Positions 25,731 to 35,479 of a stretch of DNA of 44,822 bases are shown here, one piece after another. Position numbers and translations under genes: made by a program. The notes under the pieces were generated by a model. It was given only the letters and a program-made list of their open reading frames with translations, was not told the origin of the DNA and searched no databases. The stretch lies in the NCBI GenBank assembly GCA_963205245.1, contig CAUJIB010000016.1, positions 1-44,822 on the forward strand, written 5' to 3'. Every line of letters begins with the position of its first letter. The stretch's first letter is position 1. This stretch comes from Pseudomonadota bacterium (lineage in GTDB: Bacteria; Pseudomonadota; Alphaproteobacteria; Rickettsiales; SXRF01).

Positions 25731-26921
25731 TTATGGTTTTTCTGCTTTTATTTTCCCCAATATTTGCGTTCCAGAGCTTTCTGAAGGAGAAGATTTAATA
25801 TTTGTTGTGGGAACAGGGTCAGTTTGAGCCTCCTTCAAAACCACTTCTTCAACTGGCTTAACTTCGCTTTTTTCTGCTTCTGGTTCAGATAGAATAGTTA
25901 TTTTAGAGCCTTGATTTTTTGATTCTTCTTTGTTTGCATTTTTATTTTTTTTATTTTTTATCACTTTATTTTGTGATTTTTCTTTTACATCATTATTGTT
26001 TTTATTTCCGGAATTACCGGTTTGGCTGTTATCGGTCAAAGCTTCCAAATTTTCCCAAGCTTTACTGTAATAAGTCTTACTTTCAGTAAGTGCCATATTT
26101 AAGTACGATTTTGCCAAAGCATCATCTTTTGCCAAATGGGCATATAATCCTAGGTTATTATTAAGTAATGCTCCACTCAGATAAAGTTCTGCAATCTTAC
26201 GCGCTTCTTCCAATTTTCCAGCACTAGCGTAAACTAATGCCAGATTCAGATCTACATGCTTACGCTGCGCGCTTCCTAAATTACTCTGCGCCGATGCTTG
26301 TGATATATTTTTTATTGCCACTTCATATTGCTTATCAAGAGCCTGTGACAACCCTAGATTATTTAATATAGAAACATTGTTCGGACTTTGTTTCAAAGCA
26401 GCTTCAAAATACTGGTGTGATTCGGTATAAAGACCACGCGTAACAAATAAAATACCCATTCCGTTTAGGGTTTTCCAACGGGTTTTGTCTTCCTTCAAAA
26501 CATCTTCAAACAAAGCGGTTGGGGCTTCAAAATCCCCTTTTGCTAACAATGACAAAGCTTTTCCTTCTTTGGCGTTTACATCGGAAGGAGATTTAATAAG
26601 AAGTGAATCATATATTTCCATGGCTTTATCATACTCCCCGCCACGGCGCAGGCTTTCTGCCAATAAAAAAACCACTGTGATATTTTCAGGCTCTTTATCC
26701 AGTATCTGCTGATAAATCTGCGATGCCTGTGTAAATTTCTCACTTTTTTCAGCATTTTTTGCCGCTTCTAACTGGCTGTCATAGATAGAAGGAATTTTTG
26801 GCCCTTCAAATGTAGAAAGTAAAGATTTGGAATCAACCGGCATTATTCCGCCATTTTGATCACAGGCGGAAAGCATTAAAACCAGAATTACAGTACTAAT
26901 TATAGAGTGGGGAAAACGCAT
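25731..26921 (-). CDS. TPR-repeat lipoprotein (TadD-like)
   Basis: A lipoprotein signal is visible: MRFPHSIISTVILVLMLSAC, with the lipobox cysteine at residue 20. Several TPR units follow (about 50-280), for example QASQIYQQILDKEPEN, YDKAMEIYDSLLIKSPSD and YTESHQYFEAALKQSPNNVSILNNLG. The tail (about 295-396) is low-complexity N, K, E, S and P. The architecture resembles TadD-type TPR lipoproteins of Flp pilus systems, but no other tad gene is in the window, so the name is only a resemblance. A 74-base gap separates it from the pseudokinase gene. It diverges from pyrB. Confidence 0.88.
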   Translation of the reverse strand: MRFPHSIISTVILVLMLSACDQNGGIMPVDSKSLLSTFEGPKIPSIYDSQLEAAKNAEKSEKFTQASQIYQQILDKEPENITVVFLLAESLRRGGEYDKAMEIYDSLLIKSPSDVNAKEGKALSLLAKGDFEAPTALFEDVLKEDKTRWKTLNGMGILFVTRGLYTESHQYFEAALKQSPNNVSILNNLGLSQALDKQYEVAIKNISQASAQSNLGSAQRKHVDLNLALVYASAGKLEEARKIAELYLSGALLNNNLGLYAHLAKDDALAKSYLNMALTESKTYYSKAWENLEALTDNSQTGNSGNKNNNDVKEKSQNKVIKNKKNKNANKEESKNQGSKITILSEPEAEKSEVKPVEEVVLKEAQTDPVPTTNIKSSPSESSGTQILGKIKAEKP

Positions 26922-27004
26922 TTTAGCACCTCGTAAAAGATTTTTTCTAAAACTAGACGTAAATCATAGAATTACAAGTTATTTTACATTTGCCATAATA
27001 AGAA

Positions 27005-27973
27005 ATGCCAATTATGCTGAATAATATGACTAATATAGCAGAACTCTCCCAAAATTCTTTCAAGCACAGGCATTTGCTTGGAATAGACGGTCTTTCCCGC
27101 GGGGATGCCTATGTTATTATGGAACTGGCAAAAAACTACATAGTTAAAAACCGCCAGCCAGACAAAAAGCATGCTATTCTTAAAGGCCGAACCCTCATTA
27201 ATCTGTTTTTTGAGAATTCCACCCGCACCCGTACTTCTTTTGAACTGGCAGGTAAACGCTTAGGCGCAGATGTTATCAATATGTCAGTCGCTACCTCCGC
27301 TACTAAAAAAGGTGAAACACTGATAGATACAGCAATGACGCTGAACGCCATGCACCCTGATTTTATCGCAGTGCGCCACCCTGAAAGCGGAGCAGTACAA
27401 TTATTGGCACAGAAAGTAAATTGCTCAGTTATAAATGGTGGGGATGGTTGCCATGAACACCCGACTCAGGCTTTGCTTGACGCCCTGACCATCTATCAAC
27501 GCAAAGGAAAAATAGAAGGTCTTACAATTGCTATATGTGGTGATATACTTCATAGCCGTGTGGCGCGTTCCAATATAAAATTGCTGAACCTGCTTGGCGC
27601 AAAAGTCCGTATAATTGCCCCCCCTACCCTTATGCCGGCTTGCCCTGAATCTTTGGGAGCGGAAGTGTTTTTTGATATGCGCAAAGGGCTAAAAGACTGC
27701 GATATTATTATGATGCTGCGCCTACAACTAGAAAGGATGACCGGAAACTTCATTCCCAGTGTGCGCGAATTTTTCCATTTCTACGGATTGGATGAAGAAA
27801 AACTTTCTTACGCCAAGCCGGATGCGCTCATCATGCACCCCGGCCCGATCAACAGGGGCGTTGAAATTGACACTCGCCTTGCTGACGACTTAAACCGCAG
27901 CGTGATACTTGATCAAGTGGAAATGGGAGTGGCTGTAAGACAGGCTGTATTAGAGCTACTGGCAAATAAATAA
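27005..27973 (+). CDS. pyrB: Aspartate carbamoyltransferase catalytic subunit
   Basis: Condenses carbamoyl phosphate and aspartate in de novo pyrimidine synthesis. The carbamoyl-phosphate motif is [22 protein letters not shown], followed by [32 protein letters not shown] and [12 protein letters not shown]. At 322 aa it is normal. ATGs at 27005, 27014 and 27026 are all possible; the conserved part begins at about residue 15 ([12 protein letters not shown]). TTACAA and CATAAT with a 16-base spacer lie just before 27005, which would favour one of the later starts if used. No pyrI regulatory subunit is seen. Confidence 0.97.
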   Translation: MPIMLNNMTNIAELSQNSFKHRHLLGIDGLSRGDAYVIMELAKNYIVKNRQPDKKHAILKGRTLINLFFENSTRTRTSFELAGKRLGADVINMSVATSATKKGETLIDTAMTLNAMHPDFIAVRHPESGAVQLLAQKVNCSVINGGDGCHEHPTQALLDALTIYQRKGKIEGLTIAICGDILHSRVARSNIKLLNLLGAKVRIIAPPTLMPACPESLGAEVFFDMRKGLKDCDIIMMLRLQLERMTGNFIPSVREFFHFYGLDEEKLSYAKPDALIMHPGPINRGVEIDTRLADDLNRSVILDQVEMGVAVRQAVLELLANK

Positions 27974-27995
27974 CTGCTAATTACCCTAAAAACAA

Positions 27996-28178
27996 TTAAC
28001 GAGAAAGCTTTGACTCAGCAGAGGTTAATTTATCCACAAAACCACCATTTTTATGTGCTTCGATGATCTGCTCAGCAGTATTCTGGGCTTTGGCAACTTT
28101 TAGCATATCATCAGCAGATTTCAGAATATCATAAGCGGATTGCTGATGGGTACTAAGTTCAGTGTTTGGCTTTCTCAT
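27996..28178 (-). CDS. Hypothetical small hydrophilic protein (60 aa)
   Basis: Not recognised. It is short, helical and charged (SAYDILKSADDMLKVAKAQNTAEQIIEAHK). The ribosome site GGAGGAAAT directly before ATG is among the best in the window, which supports a real gene. It ends 22 bases from the pyrB stop and follows the 96-aa gene by 20 bases, so the pair is probably one transcript opposite to pyrB. Function unknown. Confidence 0.6.
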   Translation of the reverse strand: MRKPNTELSTHQQSAYDILKSADDMLKVAKAQNTAEQIIEAHKNGGFVDKLTSAESKLSR

Positions 28179-28198
28179 ATTTCCTCCGTTTTTAGTTA

Positions 28199-28489
28199 TT
28201 AACGTTGTTTTTGTGATTTTTGGGATTCAACGTCTGCTACAGACTCGGTAGAACCACTCGGACGCGAAGCAGGATTTTTTTCATCTGGGTGGTCTTTTCC
28301 ACCTTTATAGTGAGCCACTAAATCTAATACACGTTGTTTTACTTGATCAGGTGTAAGCTTCTCTATGCCACGATTATCGTATTGTTTTCCTAAGGAATGA
28401 GATTCCTTATAATTATTTGCCATTGTTGCAATATATTTATCTCGTTCGTCTGCAGTCAATGTTTTTAGCCCATCATTATTATCCACCAT
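28199..28489 (-). CDS. Hypothetical small hydrophilic protein (96 aa)
   Basis: Not recognised. The first 65 residues look helical (LTADERDKYIATMANNY, LTPDQVKQRVLDLVAHY), and the end is a disordered S/Q/K-rich tail. It has no TM or signal. AGGGA lies before ATG. It is placed ahead of the 60-aa gene in the same direction, between pyrB and pyrC, which run the other way. Its composition resembles that of the 163-aa gene upstream of queG, although no alignment was found by eye. Confidence 0.6.
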   Translation of the reverse strand: MVDNNDGLKTLTADERDKYIATMANNYKESHSLGKQYDNRGIEKLTPDQVKQRVLDLVAHYKGGKDHPDEKNPASRPSGSTESVADVESQKSQKQR

Positions 28490-28620
28490 AAATCCCTCAT
28501 TTTTTAGTATAGTTATACTTATATTTTTACTAGATTAATTCACTAGATGATATTAGAATTATGCTATTAAATCAAGCTGCTTTTACTATAAATTAACTAA
28601 TTATATAGAATATAAATGAC

Positions 28621-28887
28621 ATGACTGACGATAATTCCAGCAAATTTACCTCTAAAGTTAACAATCAGGATAAGTATCTATACCGGATTATGGGCGTAGA
28701 TTCAGTAAGTAAGCGTGATGCATGGTGGTTGGTGCGGGTGCTCCCTAACAAAGAAGTTATTTTCTCTAAAATCATTAAAAACGGCAATCTTCGCCTTACC
28801 GATTATGGCGAAATCCTCACCAGCGGCTTTGGAACTACTATACCTCCGGAAACTCTTAAAGAATATGGATTTAGGGTTGATGAATAA
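28621..28887 (+). CDS. Small conserved-looking protein upstream of pyrC (88 aa)
   Basis: Starts ATG and shows a compact pattern: YLYRIMGVDSVSKRDAWWLVRVLP, then LRLTDYGEILTSGFGTTIPPETLKEYGF. The WW/V strand followed by DYGE(I/V)L.SG(F/W)G resembles a small protein I associate with alphaproteobacterial genomes, but I cannot name its function. It lies 49 bases before pyrC in the same direction and may be co-transcribed. No TM helix is present. Confidence 0.68.
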   Translation: MTDDNSSKFTSKVNNQDKYLYRIMGVDSVSKRDAWWLVRVLPNKEVIFSKIIKNGNLRLTDYGEILTSGFGTTIPPETLKEYGFRVDE

Positions 28888-28936
28888 CCTGTGGTTGGGT
28901 ATATATTTAGCTTCACATCCTAAATAACGAGCCGAT

Positions 28937-30274
28937 ATGACCCAAAAACAACATTTCACCATGCCTACCCATCAAAATGACGCAAATAAAAAAGTCGCCT
29001 ATGTAAATGCGCGGTTATTTGATGCCGAATCAGGCTTAGATGCTAAAGGCAGCCTGCTTACAATTGGCAACAGCATCGCTGATTTTGGCGAGGGGTTATT
29101 CAATGACGGTGTACCGGAAGGTATAGAAATTGTTGATTGCGGCGGGTATCTATTATCTCCCGGACTCCTTGACATACAGGTGCATTTCCGCGAACCGGGG
29201 CAGGAATATAAAGAAACTATCGCAACAGGCAGTAAATCTGCTGCTGCTGGTGGTGTTACCACTGTTGCCTGCATGCCCAATACCAAGCCTGTTATTGATG
29301 ATATTTCCGTGGTTGCCTTCATCCATAAGCGCGCCCGTGAAACCGCTTACGTAAATGTCCGTACCTACGCTTCTATCAGCAAGCATATGAAAGGCGAAGA
29401 AATCACTGAAATGGGACTGCTGGTTGATGCCGGTGCAGTTGGCTTTACCGATGACGGCCTACCACTGATGAACGCTGGTCTAATGCGCAAAGCCCTTGCC
29501 TATTCACGTGAACTAGGCGTTCCTATCGCCCAGCATGCTGAGGATTTGAATCTTTCCTGCGGCGGTTGTATGAATGAAGGGAAAATTTCAGCTCAACTCG
29601 GTGTCGCAGGAATTCCAAATGCTGCTGAGGCGGTCATGGTTGAACGCGATATTATACTTGCCGAACTTACGGGCGGACAATACCATGTGCTGCATATCTC
29701 AACTGCTGAAGCTATAGATGCAGTACGCCGCGCTAAAGCAAAAGGTTTGCGTGTGACAGCAGAAGCCGCTCCTCACCACTTTACCTTAACTGATGAAGCA
29801 GTTTTGGAATATCGTACTTTCAGTAAAATGAACCCTCCGCTGCGCGCCGAGCGTGACCGCCTTGCAGTAATAGAAGGTCTTAAAGACGGCACTATTGACG
29901 CAATTGCCACTGACCATGCTCCGCATGATCAGGAAAGTAAGCGCGTACCATTATCTTCTGCCTCTTTCGGAATTGTGGGGCTGGAAACTATGCTGCCATT
30001 ATCCCTTTCACTATATCACAAAGGCATAATGCCGCTGCGCGATGTTATGGCGGCAATGACTTATAAACCTGCTGATATTATCCATGTTCCGGCAGGTAGG
30101 CTTAAAAAAGGTGCGCGTGCTGACCTTACCATTATTGATCTTGATACGCAGTGGAATATTGATCCAAAGCAATTCATGAGTAAATCCCTGAATTCACCTT
30201 TTGACGATTGGCAGGTAAAGGGGCGTACCATACGCACTGTAGTTGGCGGTGATACAGTATTTCAGTGGAAATAA
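28937..30274 (+). CDS. pyrC: Dihydroorotase
   Basis: Zinc amidohydrolase that closes carbamoyl aspartate to dihydroorotate, the step after PyrB. Visible metal and substrate motifs are PGLLDIQVHFREPG, AVGFTDDG, AQHAEDL, VLHISTAEA, AEAAPHHFTLTD and IATDHAPH. The first residue of the usual HxH pair is Gln (QVH). The same TQVHFREPG-like form is familiar from alphaproteobacterial dihydroorotases, so this alone does not mean it is inactive. At 445 aa it is full length. Met12 is a possible later start. It converges with the helical-repeat gene 13 bases downstream. Confidence 0.94.
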   Translation: MTQKQHFTMPTHQNDANKKVAYVNARLFDAESGLDAKGSLLTIGNSIADFGEGLFNDGVPEGIEIVDCGGYLLSPGLLDIQVHFREPGQEYKETIATGSKSAAAGGVTTVACMPNTKPVIDDISVVAFIHKRARETAYVNVRTYASISKHMKGEEITEMGLLVDAGAVGFTDDGLPLMNAGLMRKALAYSRELGVPIAQHAEDLNLSCGGCMNEGKISAQLGVAGIPNAAEAVMVERDIILAELTGGQYHVLHISTAEAIDAVRRAKAKGLRVTAEAAPHHFTLTDEAVLEYRTFSKMNPPLRAERDRLAVIEGLKDGTIDAIATDHAPHDQESKRVPLSSASFGIVGLETMLPLSLSLYHKGIMPLRDVMAAMTYKPADIIHVPAGRLKKGARADLTIIDLDTQWNIDPKQFMSKSLNSPFDDWQVKGRTIRTVVGGDTVFQWK

Positions 30275-30287
30275 TTAATTCAGGCAG

Positions 30288-30956
30288 CTACATTATAACG
30301 CCTAAGTTATTTAACTTTTTGAATATGGCCAAATGCACGGTTTCAGTGTCTATTCCCGGATTATTTATATGCAGAACCGGTCTAATAATTTTGCGAACAT
30401 TACTGCGATCGGCTTGCAACAAAGCGTTTCGCAACTGTTCATTATTTAGCAATAATTCTCTGCCTTTTTCTGTAGCCATTAAAGCATGGGAGATTGGAAC
30501 TGCGGTATCTTTGTTACTATCCAATAAAAAATGTGTAAGCTTGTCATTATTTGCTAATATCTTCATACCATCTGATTCATTTTTACCATCTGGCAACTGC
30601 CTTAAATAAACTGCTAAGGTTAGAGCAGTCTCTTCTGGCAATTTTATCACTTCTCTATTTTTTATTAAAACCTCAGAAAATGAATAGGCAATGGCAGTTG
30701 CCATAGCAGGATTTTTTTTAAGAATCGCTGCAACAATCTCAGGATTTTTAGCTAATAATTCCTGACCCGTTTCTTTTTGTCGTAATGCCAGTGTAAGCAA
30801 TGTAACCGAGCTATCAGATAATTTGTTTATTAACTCTGGGATTATTAATTCATTGCCATGCCCCTTATCAAGGGCAGAATCAACTGCAGATGATATCTTT
30901 GCTGGTTTTTGCAATTCACTAAAGAAAACTTCTATGTTTGGGCTCTGATCAGTCAT
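30288..30956 (-). CDS. Tandem helical-repeat protein (unknown)
   Basis: Not recognised. The 222-aa protein is all-helical by eye and consists of about five copies of a 30-36 residue unit: around 32-60 (GHGNELI..PELINKL), 62-93 (ETGQELLAKNPEIVAAIL), 94-121 (SEVLIKNREVIKL), 129-159 (DGMKILANNDKLTHFLL) and 164-195 (KGRELLLNNEQLRNALL). The consensus is G-x-ELL-xx-N-xE/Q-hh-xxLL followed by a second helix. This suggests a solenoid for protein binding. No signal or TM helix is present and no clear ribosome site lies before ATG. It is convergent with pyrC and upstream of a 106-base gap to lepA. Confidence 0.72.
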   Translation of the reverse strand: MTDQSPNIEVFFSELQKPAKISSAVDSALDKGHGNELIIPELINKLSDSSVTLLTLALRQKETGQELLAKNPEIVAAILKKNPAMATAIAYSFSEVLIKNREVIKLPEETALTLAVYLRQLPDGKNESDGMKILANNDKLTHFLLDSNKDTAVPISHALMATEKGRELLLNNEQLRNALLQADRSNVRKIIRPVLHINNPGIDTETVHLAIFKKLNNLGVIM

Positions 30957-31062
30957 TTAACTAACTTGTTATATTATTGCGACTCATTATATAAACAATA
31001 CATTGCTAAATAATTAATATAAAGCAATACTTCAGTCAAGATAGACATAATAATAATTATTA

Positions 31063-32865
31063 TTACTCATCACCCATTTTAAGGGCTGAAAGAAAGGCAC
31101 TCTGCGGAATATTAACATTGCCGATCTCGCGCATTTTCTTTTTACCTTTTTTCTGCTTATCCAATAACTTGCGCTTACGGGTTATATCCCCGCCATAGCA
31201 CTTGGCAAGAACATCCTTGCGCATGGCGGAAATGGTCTCTCGCGCAATTATCTTGCCGCCGATTGCCGCTTGTATCGGGATTGCAAACATATGTTTAGGT
31301 ATCAGGTCTTTTAAGCGTTCGCACAGGCGGCGACCACGGAAATCAGCCTGCGAACGGTGAACGATAAGTGCCAGAGCATCCACTGGCTCACCATTAACTA
31401 GTATATTCATCTTAACCAGATCGGATTCAGCGTAATCAGTTATTTCGTAATCAAAGCTAGCATAGCCCTTGGAGCAGGATTTAAGACGGTCATAGAAATC
31501 AAACACCACCTCGTTGAGCGGGAGCTTATAAACCGCCATGGCGCGACTGCCGACATAGGTTAGATTTTCCTGTACACCACGCTTTTCGGTGCATAAAGCC
31601 AGCACGTTACCCAGATAATCGTCTGGGGTCATGATTGTTGCACGTATCCATGGCTCTTTTATATGGTCAATTTTAGTAACGTCCGGCATATCGTTGGGGT
31701 TATGCAACTCAATCTCATCACCATTGGTGAGTATTATTTTATACACTACACTGGGTGCGGTAGTTATGAGGTCAAGGTCGAATTCACGCTCGAGCCGCTC
31801 CTGTATGATTTCCAAATGCAGCATACCTAGGAAGCCGCAACGGAAACCAAAGCCGAGCGCGGTGGAACTTTCGGTTTCAAACTCAAAACTAGCGTCGTTT
31901 AAGCGTAGCTTGGCGAGCGAATCCTTAAGATGCTCGAACTCGCTAGCATCAGTTGGATATAAACCACAGAATACTACAGATTGAGAGGGTTTGAATCCAG
32001 CAAGAGGCGCATCGCATGGGCGGCGATCCTCGGTTATGGTGTCACCAACATTACAGTCAGCCACTTGTTTGATACCAGTAATTATATAGCCAACCTCACC
32101 GGGGGTGAGTTTATCAACTGCTACTTTTTTTGGGGTGAAAACGCCAAGCTGATCAACATTCTGGGTGCTGCCGTTGCTCATCATGCGGATTTTCATACCA
32201 CGGGTAAGAGTCCCATCCTTGATGCGCACGAGGATTATAACCCCCAGATAAATATCATACCAGCTATCTACCAGCATAGCCTTAAGCGGAGCAGCAGCAT
32301 CACCCTGTGGCGCAGGCAGGCGGGTTACTATCGCTTCCAGAACGTCTTCAATCCCAAGCCCGCTTTTGGCAGAAATCGGCACCGAGTCACTGGCGTCAAT
32401 ACCAATCACCTCTTCTATCTGGGCTTTAGCGCGGTCTATATCGGCAGCAGGCAGGTCAATTTTGTTTAATACCGGCACCATTTCATGCCCAGCATCCATA
32501 GCCTTATAAACGTTGGCAAGAGTCTGCGCCTCCACTCCCTGCGAAGCATCTACCACCAGCAGCGAACCTTCGCAGGCAGCAAGGCAGCGGGAAACCTCAT
32601 AGCCAAAATCCACATGTCCCGGCGTATCCATTAGGTTGAGCATATAGGTTTTGTCATCCTTGGCTTTATATTTAAGGCGTACGGTCTGAGCCTTAATAGT
32701 AATGCCGCGCTCCTTCTCAATATCCATAGAATCAAGAACCTGCGCACTCATCTCACGGATTTCCAAGCCGCCGCAAAATTCAATCAAGCGGTCAGCAAGG
32801 GTGGATTTACCATGGTCAATATGAGCAATAATAGAGAAATTGCGTATAAGTGATAAGTCTGTCAT
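31063..32865 (-). CDS. lepA: Translation elongation factor 4
   Basis: Ribosome-binding GTPase (EF4) that acts on stalled or translocating ribosomes. Domains in order are G domain ([39 protein letters not shown]), beta barrel, EF-G-like domains and the LepA-specific C-terminus ([25 protein letters not shown]). At 600 aa it is full length. GAGAGG precedes the ATG. It lies 83 bases after nadE on the same strand. Confidence 0.98.
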   Translation of the reverse strand: MTDLSLIRNFSIIAHIDHGKSTLADRLIEFCGGLEIREMSAQVLDSMDIEKERGITIKAQTVRLKYKAKDDKTYMLNLMDTPGHVDFGYEVSRCLAACEGSLLVVDASQGVEAQTLANVYKAMDAGHEMVPVLNKIDLPAADIDRAKAQIEEVIGIDASDSVPISAKSGLGIEDVLEAIVTRLPAPQGDAAAPLKAMLVDSWYDIYLGVIILVRIKDGTLTRGMKIRMMSNGSTQNVDQLGVFTPKKVAVDKLTPGEVGYIITGIKQVADCNVGDTITEDRRPCDAPLAGFKPSQSVVFCGLYPTDASEFEHLKDSLAKLRLNDASFEFETESSTALGFGFRCGFLGMLHLEIIQERLEREFDLDLITTAPSVVYKIILTNGDEIELHNPNDMPDVTKIDHIKEPWIRATIMTPDDYLGNVLALCTEKRGVQENLTYVGSRAMAVYKLPLNEVVFDFYDRLKSCSKGYASFDYEITDYAESDLVKMNILVNGEPVDALALIVHRSQADFRGRRLCERLKDLIPKHMFAIPIQAAIGGKIIARETISAMRKDVLAKCYGGDITRKRKLLDKQKKGKKKMREIGNVNIPQSAFLSALKMGDE

Positions 32866-32948
32866 GCCTCTCGCATATAATAACTAGAAAAAAGCCGCAA
32901 CCTATTTCTTTTTTCCATTTATACTATAATCTATAATTTTTAATATAT

Positions 32949-34544
32949 TCAAAATTTATTAGTTACAGGATAACGGCGATCTTTGCCAAATAACATCGGT
33001 GATATTTTTACACCAAGACATGATTGGCTGCGCTTATATTCTGATAAACGCACAAGCTTTAACACTTTTTCCACTATTTTTCTATCATAGCCTGCCGATA
33101 TAATTTCCTCTGCGCTTTGCCTATGCTCTATATGTTTAGCCAGAATATCATCCAATATATCGTAAGTCGGGAGATTATCCTCATCACGCTGATTTGGCTT
33201 TAATTCCGCTGATGGGGCTTTTTTGATACTGCTTTCAGGAATAGCCTGTGATTGCTGGTTACGCCAGTTAGCAAGCTTATACACTTGTGTTTTATATACA
33301 TCTTTAAGTACATTATATGCCCCGCATGAGTCCCCGTAAAGTGTGGAGTATCCAACGGCGATTTCTGACTTATTGCCAGTGGAGAGAAGTAAACTACCAT
33401 AACGGTTAGAAAGCCCCATAAGCACTACGCCCCGCAAACGCGCCTGCAAATTACCGCCAATTTCAGGCTCTTCCATCCAGCCTGATTTTTCAAATTCTGG
33501 GGTGAGTAATTTATCAAATATTTCCATTCCAGAAGTAATAGTGATGGTACGCGTTTTTATTCCCAGTAATTTTGCACTTTCCAGTGCATCATCTACACTT
33601 TCTTTTGAGGTATAGGGTGACGGCAGCAACACTCCTAATACATTATCCGCTCCCAACGCATCAGCTGCCAAAGCGGCTGTCACCGCTGAATCAATCCCAC
33701 CGGAAAGCCCCAGCAGAACTTTAGAAAAACCGTTCTTACGCACATAATCAGAAAGTCCAATCTTCATCGCATTCCAGATTTGCCATTCCCGTGGTTTTTC
33801 TTGAATTACCTGCATCTGGTCAATTAAAGAAACATGTTCAGAAAATTGTGGCAAATTCAAAACCAATTCACCATAACTATTTACAACAAAAGAGCCACCA
33901 TCAAAAACTACATCATCCTGTCCACCAACCATATTTACATAAAAAACCGGTGCGTTTACTATAATTGCCGCCTTTATAAGGACTTTGCACCTTTTTTCGT
34001 ATTTGCCAATTTCAAAAGGTGAGGCATTAATAACAAATACCGCTTCTACTTCCTGATTTTTAAGAGAGGAGACATGTGGTTCATGCCACACATCTTCGCA
34101 AACCAATATGGCAATTTTATGCCCACGCCAATTAGTGATAACCGTACCATTTCCAGCATCAAATAAACGCTTTTCATCAAAAACACCATTGTTAGGCAGC
34201 ATGGTTTTAGGCTGAATATGGACTATTTTTCTACCGTCAAGCAATAATGCGGCGTTGTATATTTTCTCTTTATCTTCCCATAAACAGCCTATAATAATTG
34301 CTGTACCACCAGCAGTTTTTTCTGCAATCTCCTGCACAGCCTGTATCGCTTTTTTACGAAAATCTGGAAAAAGAATTAAATCCTGCGGCGGATAACCTGT
34401 AATACATAGTTCTGGAAAAATTACCAGCTCTGCCCCCTGCTCACCGGCTTTTTGCCAAGCTTGTAAAACTTTGCGGCTATTTCCAGCAATATCACCAACG
34501 GTGACATTAATTTGCGCTATAGCTATCTTCGGTAAAATCCGCAT
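32949..34544 (-). CDS. nadE: NAD+ synthase, glutamine-hydrolysing
   Basis: Amidates nicotinate adenine dinucleotide to NAD+. The N-terminal nitrilase-like glutaminase domain (about 1-270) shows PELCITGYPPQDLIL with the catalytic glutamate, a lysine near LDGRKIVHIQPKTMLP and the nucleophile in LVCEDVWH. The C-terminal synthetase shows GLSGGIDSAVTAALA (ATP pyrophosphatase loop) and STGNKSEIAVGY. At 531 aa it is normal. Its ATG overlaps the etfA stop as TAATG, so NAD synthesis is co-translated with electron-transfer genes. Confidence 0.97.
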   Translation of the reverse strand: MRILPKIAIAQINVTVGDIAGNSRKVLQAWQKAGEQGAELVIFPELCITGYPPQDLILFPDFRKKAIQAVQEIAEKTAGGTAIIIGCLWEDKEKIYNAALLLDGRKIVHIQPKTMLPNNGVFDEKRLFDAGNGTVITNWRGHKIAILVCEDVWHEPHVSSLKNQEVEAVFVINASPFEIGKYEKRCKVLIKAAIIVNAPVFYVNMVGGQDDVVFDGGSFVVNSYGELVLNLPQFSEHVSLIDQMQVIQEKPREWQIWNAMKIGLSDYVRKNGFSKVLLGLSGGIDSAVTAALAADALGADNVLGVLLPSPYTSKESVDDALESAKLLGIKTRTITITSGMEIFDKLLTPEFEKSGWMEEPEIGGNLQARLRGVVLMGLSNRYGSLLLSTGNKSEIAVGYSTLYGDSCGAYNVLKDVYKTQVYKLANWRNQQSQAIPESSIKKAPSAELKPNQRDEDNLPTYDILDDILAKHIEHRQSAEEIISAGYDRKIVEKVLKLVRLSEYKRSQSCLGVKISPMLFGKDRRYPVTNKF

Positions 34545-35479
34545 TATTTAGCAAGGAGTTGCTCAAGCTCTGGCAAAACATCCTGCCATTGCGCCACCAG
34601 ACCGTAATCAGCTATTTCAAAAATCGGTGCATTTTCGTCTTTATTGATAGCAACTATCACCTTGCTGTCTTTCATTCCGGCAAGATGCTGTATCGCCCCC
34701 GATATGCCAATAGCAATATAAAGATCGGGTGCAACCACTTTGCCGGTTTGCCCAACCTGATAATCATTCGGCACATAGCCTGCATCCACCGCTGCTCGTG
34801 ACGCACCAATTCCAGCCTTAAGCATATCAGCCAATTTTTCCAATTTTTTGAAATTCTCGGCAGAACCAAAGCCTCGCCCGCCAGAAACCACAATCCGCGC
34901 AGAAGTAAGTTCCGGTCGCTCACTTTTATTTTCCTGCAAGCTTACAAAGCTGGAAAGGTCACTGGCAGGAAGTGGAGAAAGAGATTCAATAACCGCATTT
35001 CCACCTATGGCTGGGGAAGTAGCAAAGGCTGTCTGACGCAGGGTAATTACTTTGATAGCGTCATTGCTTTGTACTGTTTCTAGTGCATTCCCTGCATAAA
35101 TAGGGCGGATAAAAGTATCAGGCGCAATAATTTTTATAATTTCGGAAACTTGCGACATATCAAGCAGAGCCGCAGCCCGTGGCATAATATCTTTACCAGT
35201 GGTCGTGGCGGTTGCCATTATATGTGAATAATTTTTACCGATAGAGGCAATAAGTGGCGCAATATTTTCTGCCAGCGGATAGGAATAATGAGGTGCATCC
35301 GCATATAAAACTTTACTTACACCCGATATTGCTGCGGCTTGTTTTGCAACATCATTTGCCCCTGCACCCGCCACTAAAATATGGATTTCACTACCAATCT
35401 GGCTGGCGGCTGTAACTGCGTGCAGGGTGGCATGTTGCAATATATTATTATGATGTTCCGCGAGGATTAAAATACTCAT
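34544..35479 (-). CDS. etfA: Electron transfer flavoprotein alpha subunit
   Basis: FAD-binding subunit of ETF, which passes electrons from acyl-CoA and other dehydrogenases to ubiquinone through ETF-QO. The C-terminal FAD domain is clear: [34 protein letters not shown] and [16 protein letters not shown], then [16 protein letters not shown]. At 311 aa it is full length. It overlaps etfB by four bases (ATGA) and nadE by TAATG. Confidence 0.97.
   Translation of the reverse strand: MSILILAEHHNNILQHATLHAVTAASQIGSEIHILVAGAGANDVAKQAAAISGVSKVLYADAPHYSYPLAENIAPLIASIGKNYSHIMATATTTGKDIMPRAAALLDMSQVSEIIKIIAPDTFIRPIYAGNALETVQSNDAIKVITLRQTAFATSPAIGGNAVIESLSPLPASDLSSFVSLQENKSERPELTSARIVVSGGRGFGSAENFKKLEKLADMLKAGIGASRAAVDAGYVPNDYQVGQTGKVVAPDLYIAIGISGAIQHLAGMKDSKVIVAINKDENAPIFEIADYGLVAQWQDVLPELEQLLAK

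Noticed and set aside
28506-28519. AGTATA-GT-TATACT inverted repeat in the 28490-28620 gap
   Set aside because: It is short and AT-rich and no -35 box is spaced correctly on either strand, so neither a promoter nor an operator can be supported.
28937-30274. Idea that PyrC is an inactive PyrX-type protein
   Set aside because: Only the first HxH histidine is changed; the other metal and substrate residues are present and the Gln form is typical of alphaproteobacteria.
31048-31065. TAATAATAATTATTATTA perfect palindrome at the lepA 3' end
   Set aside because: Made only of A and T and overlapping a stop codon; likely chance in AT-rich sequence, too weak as a terminator stem.
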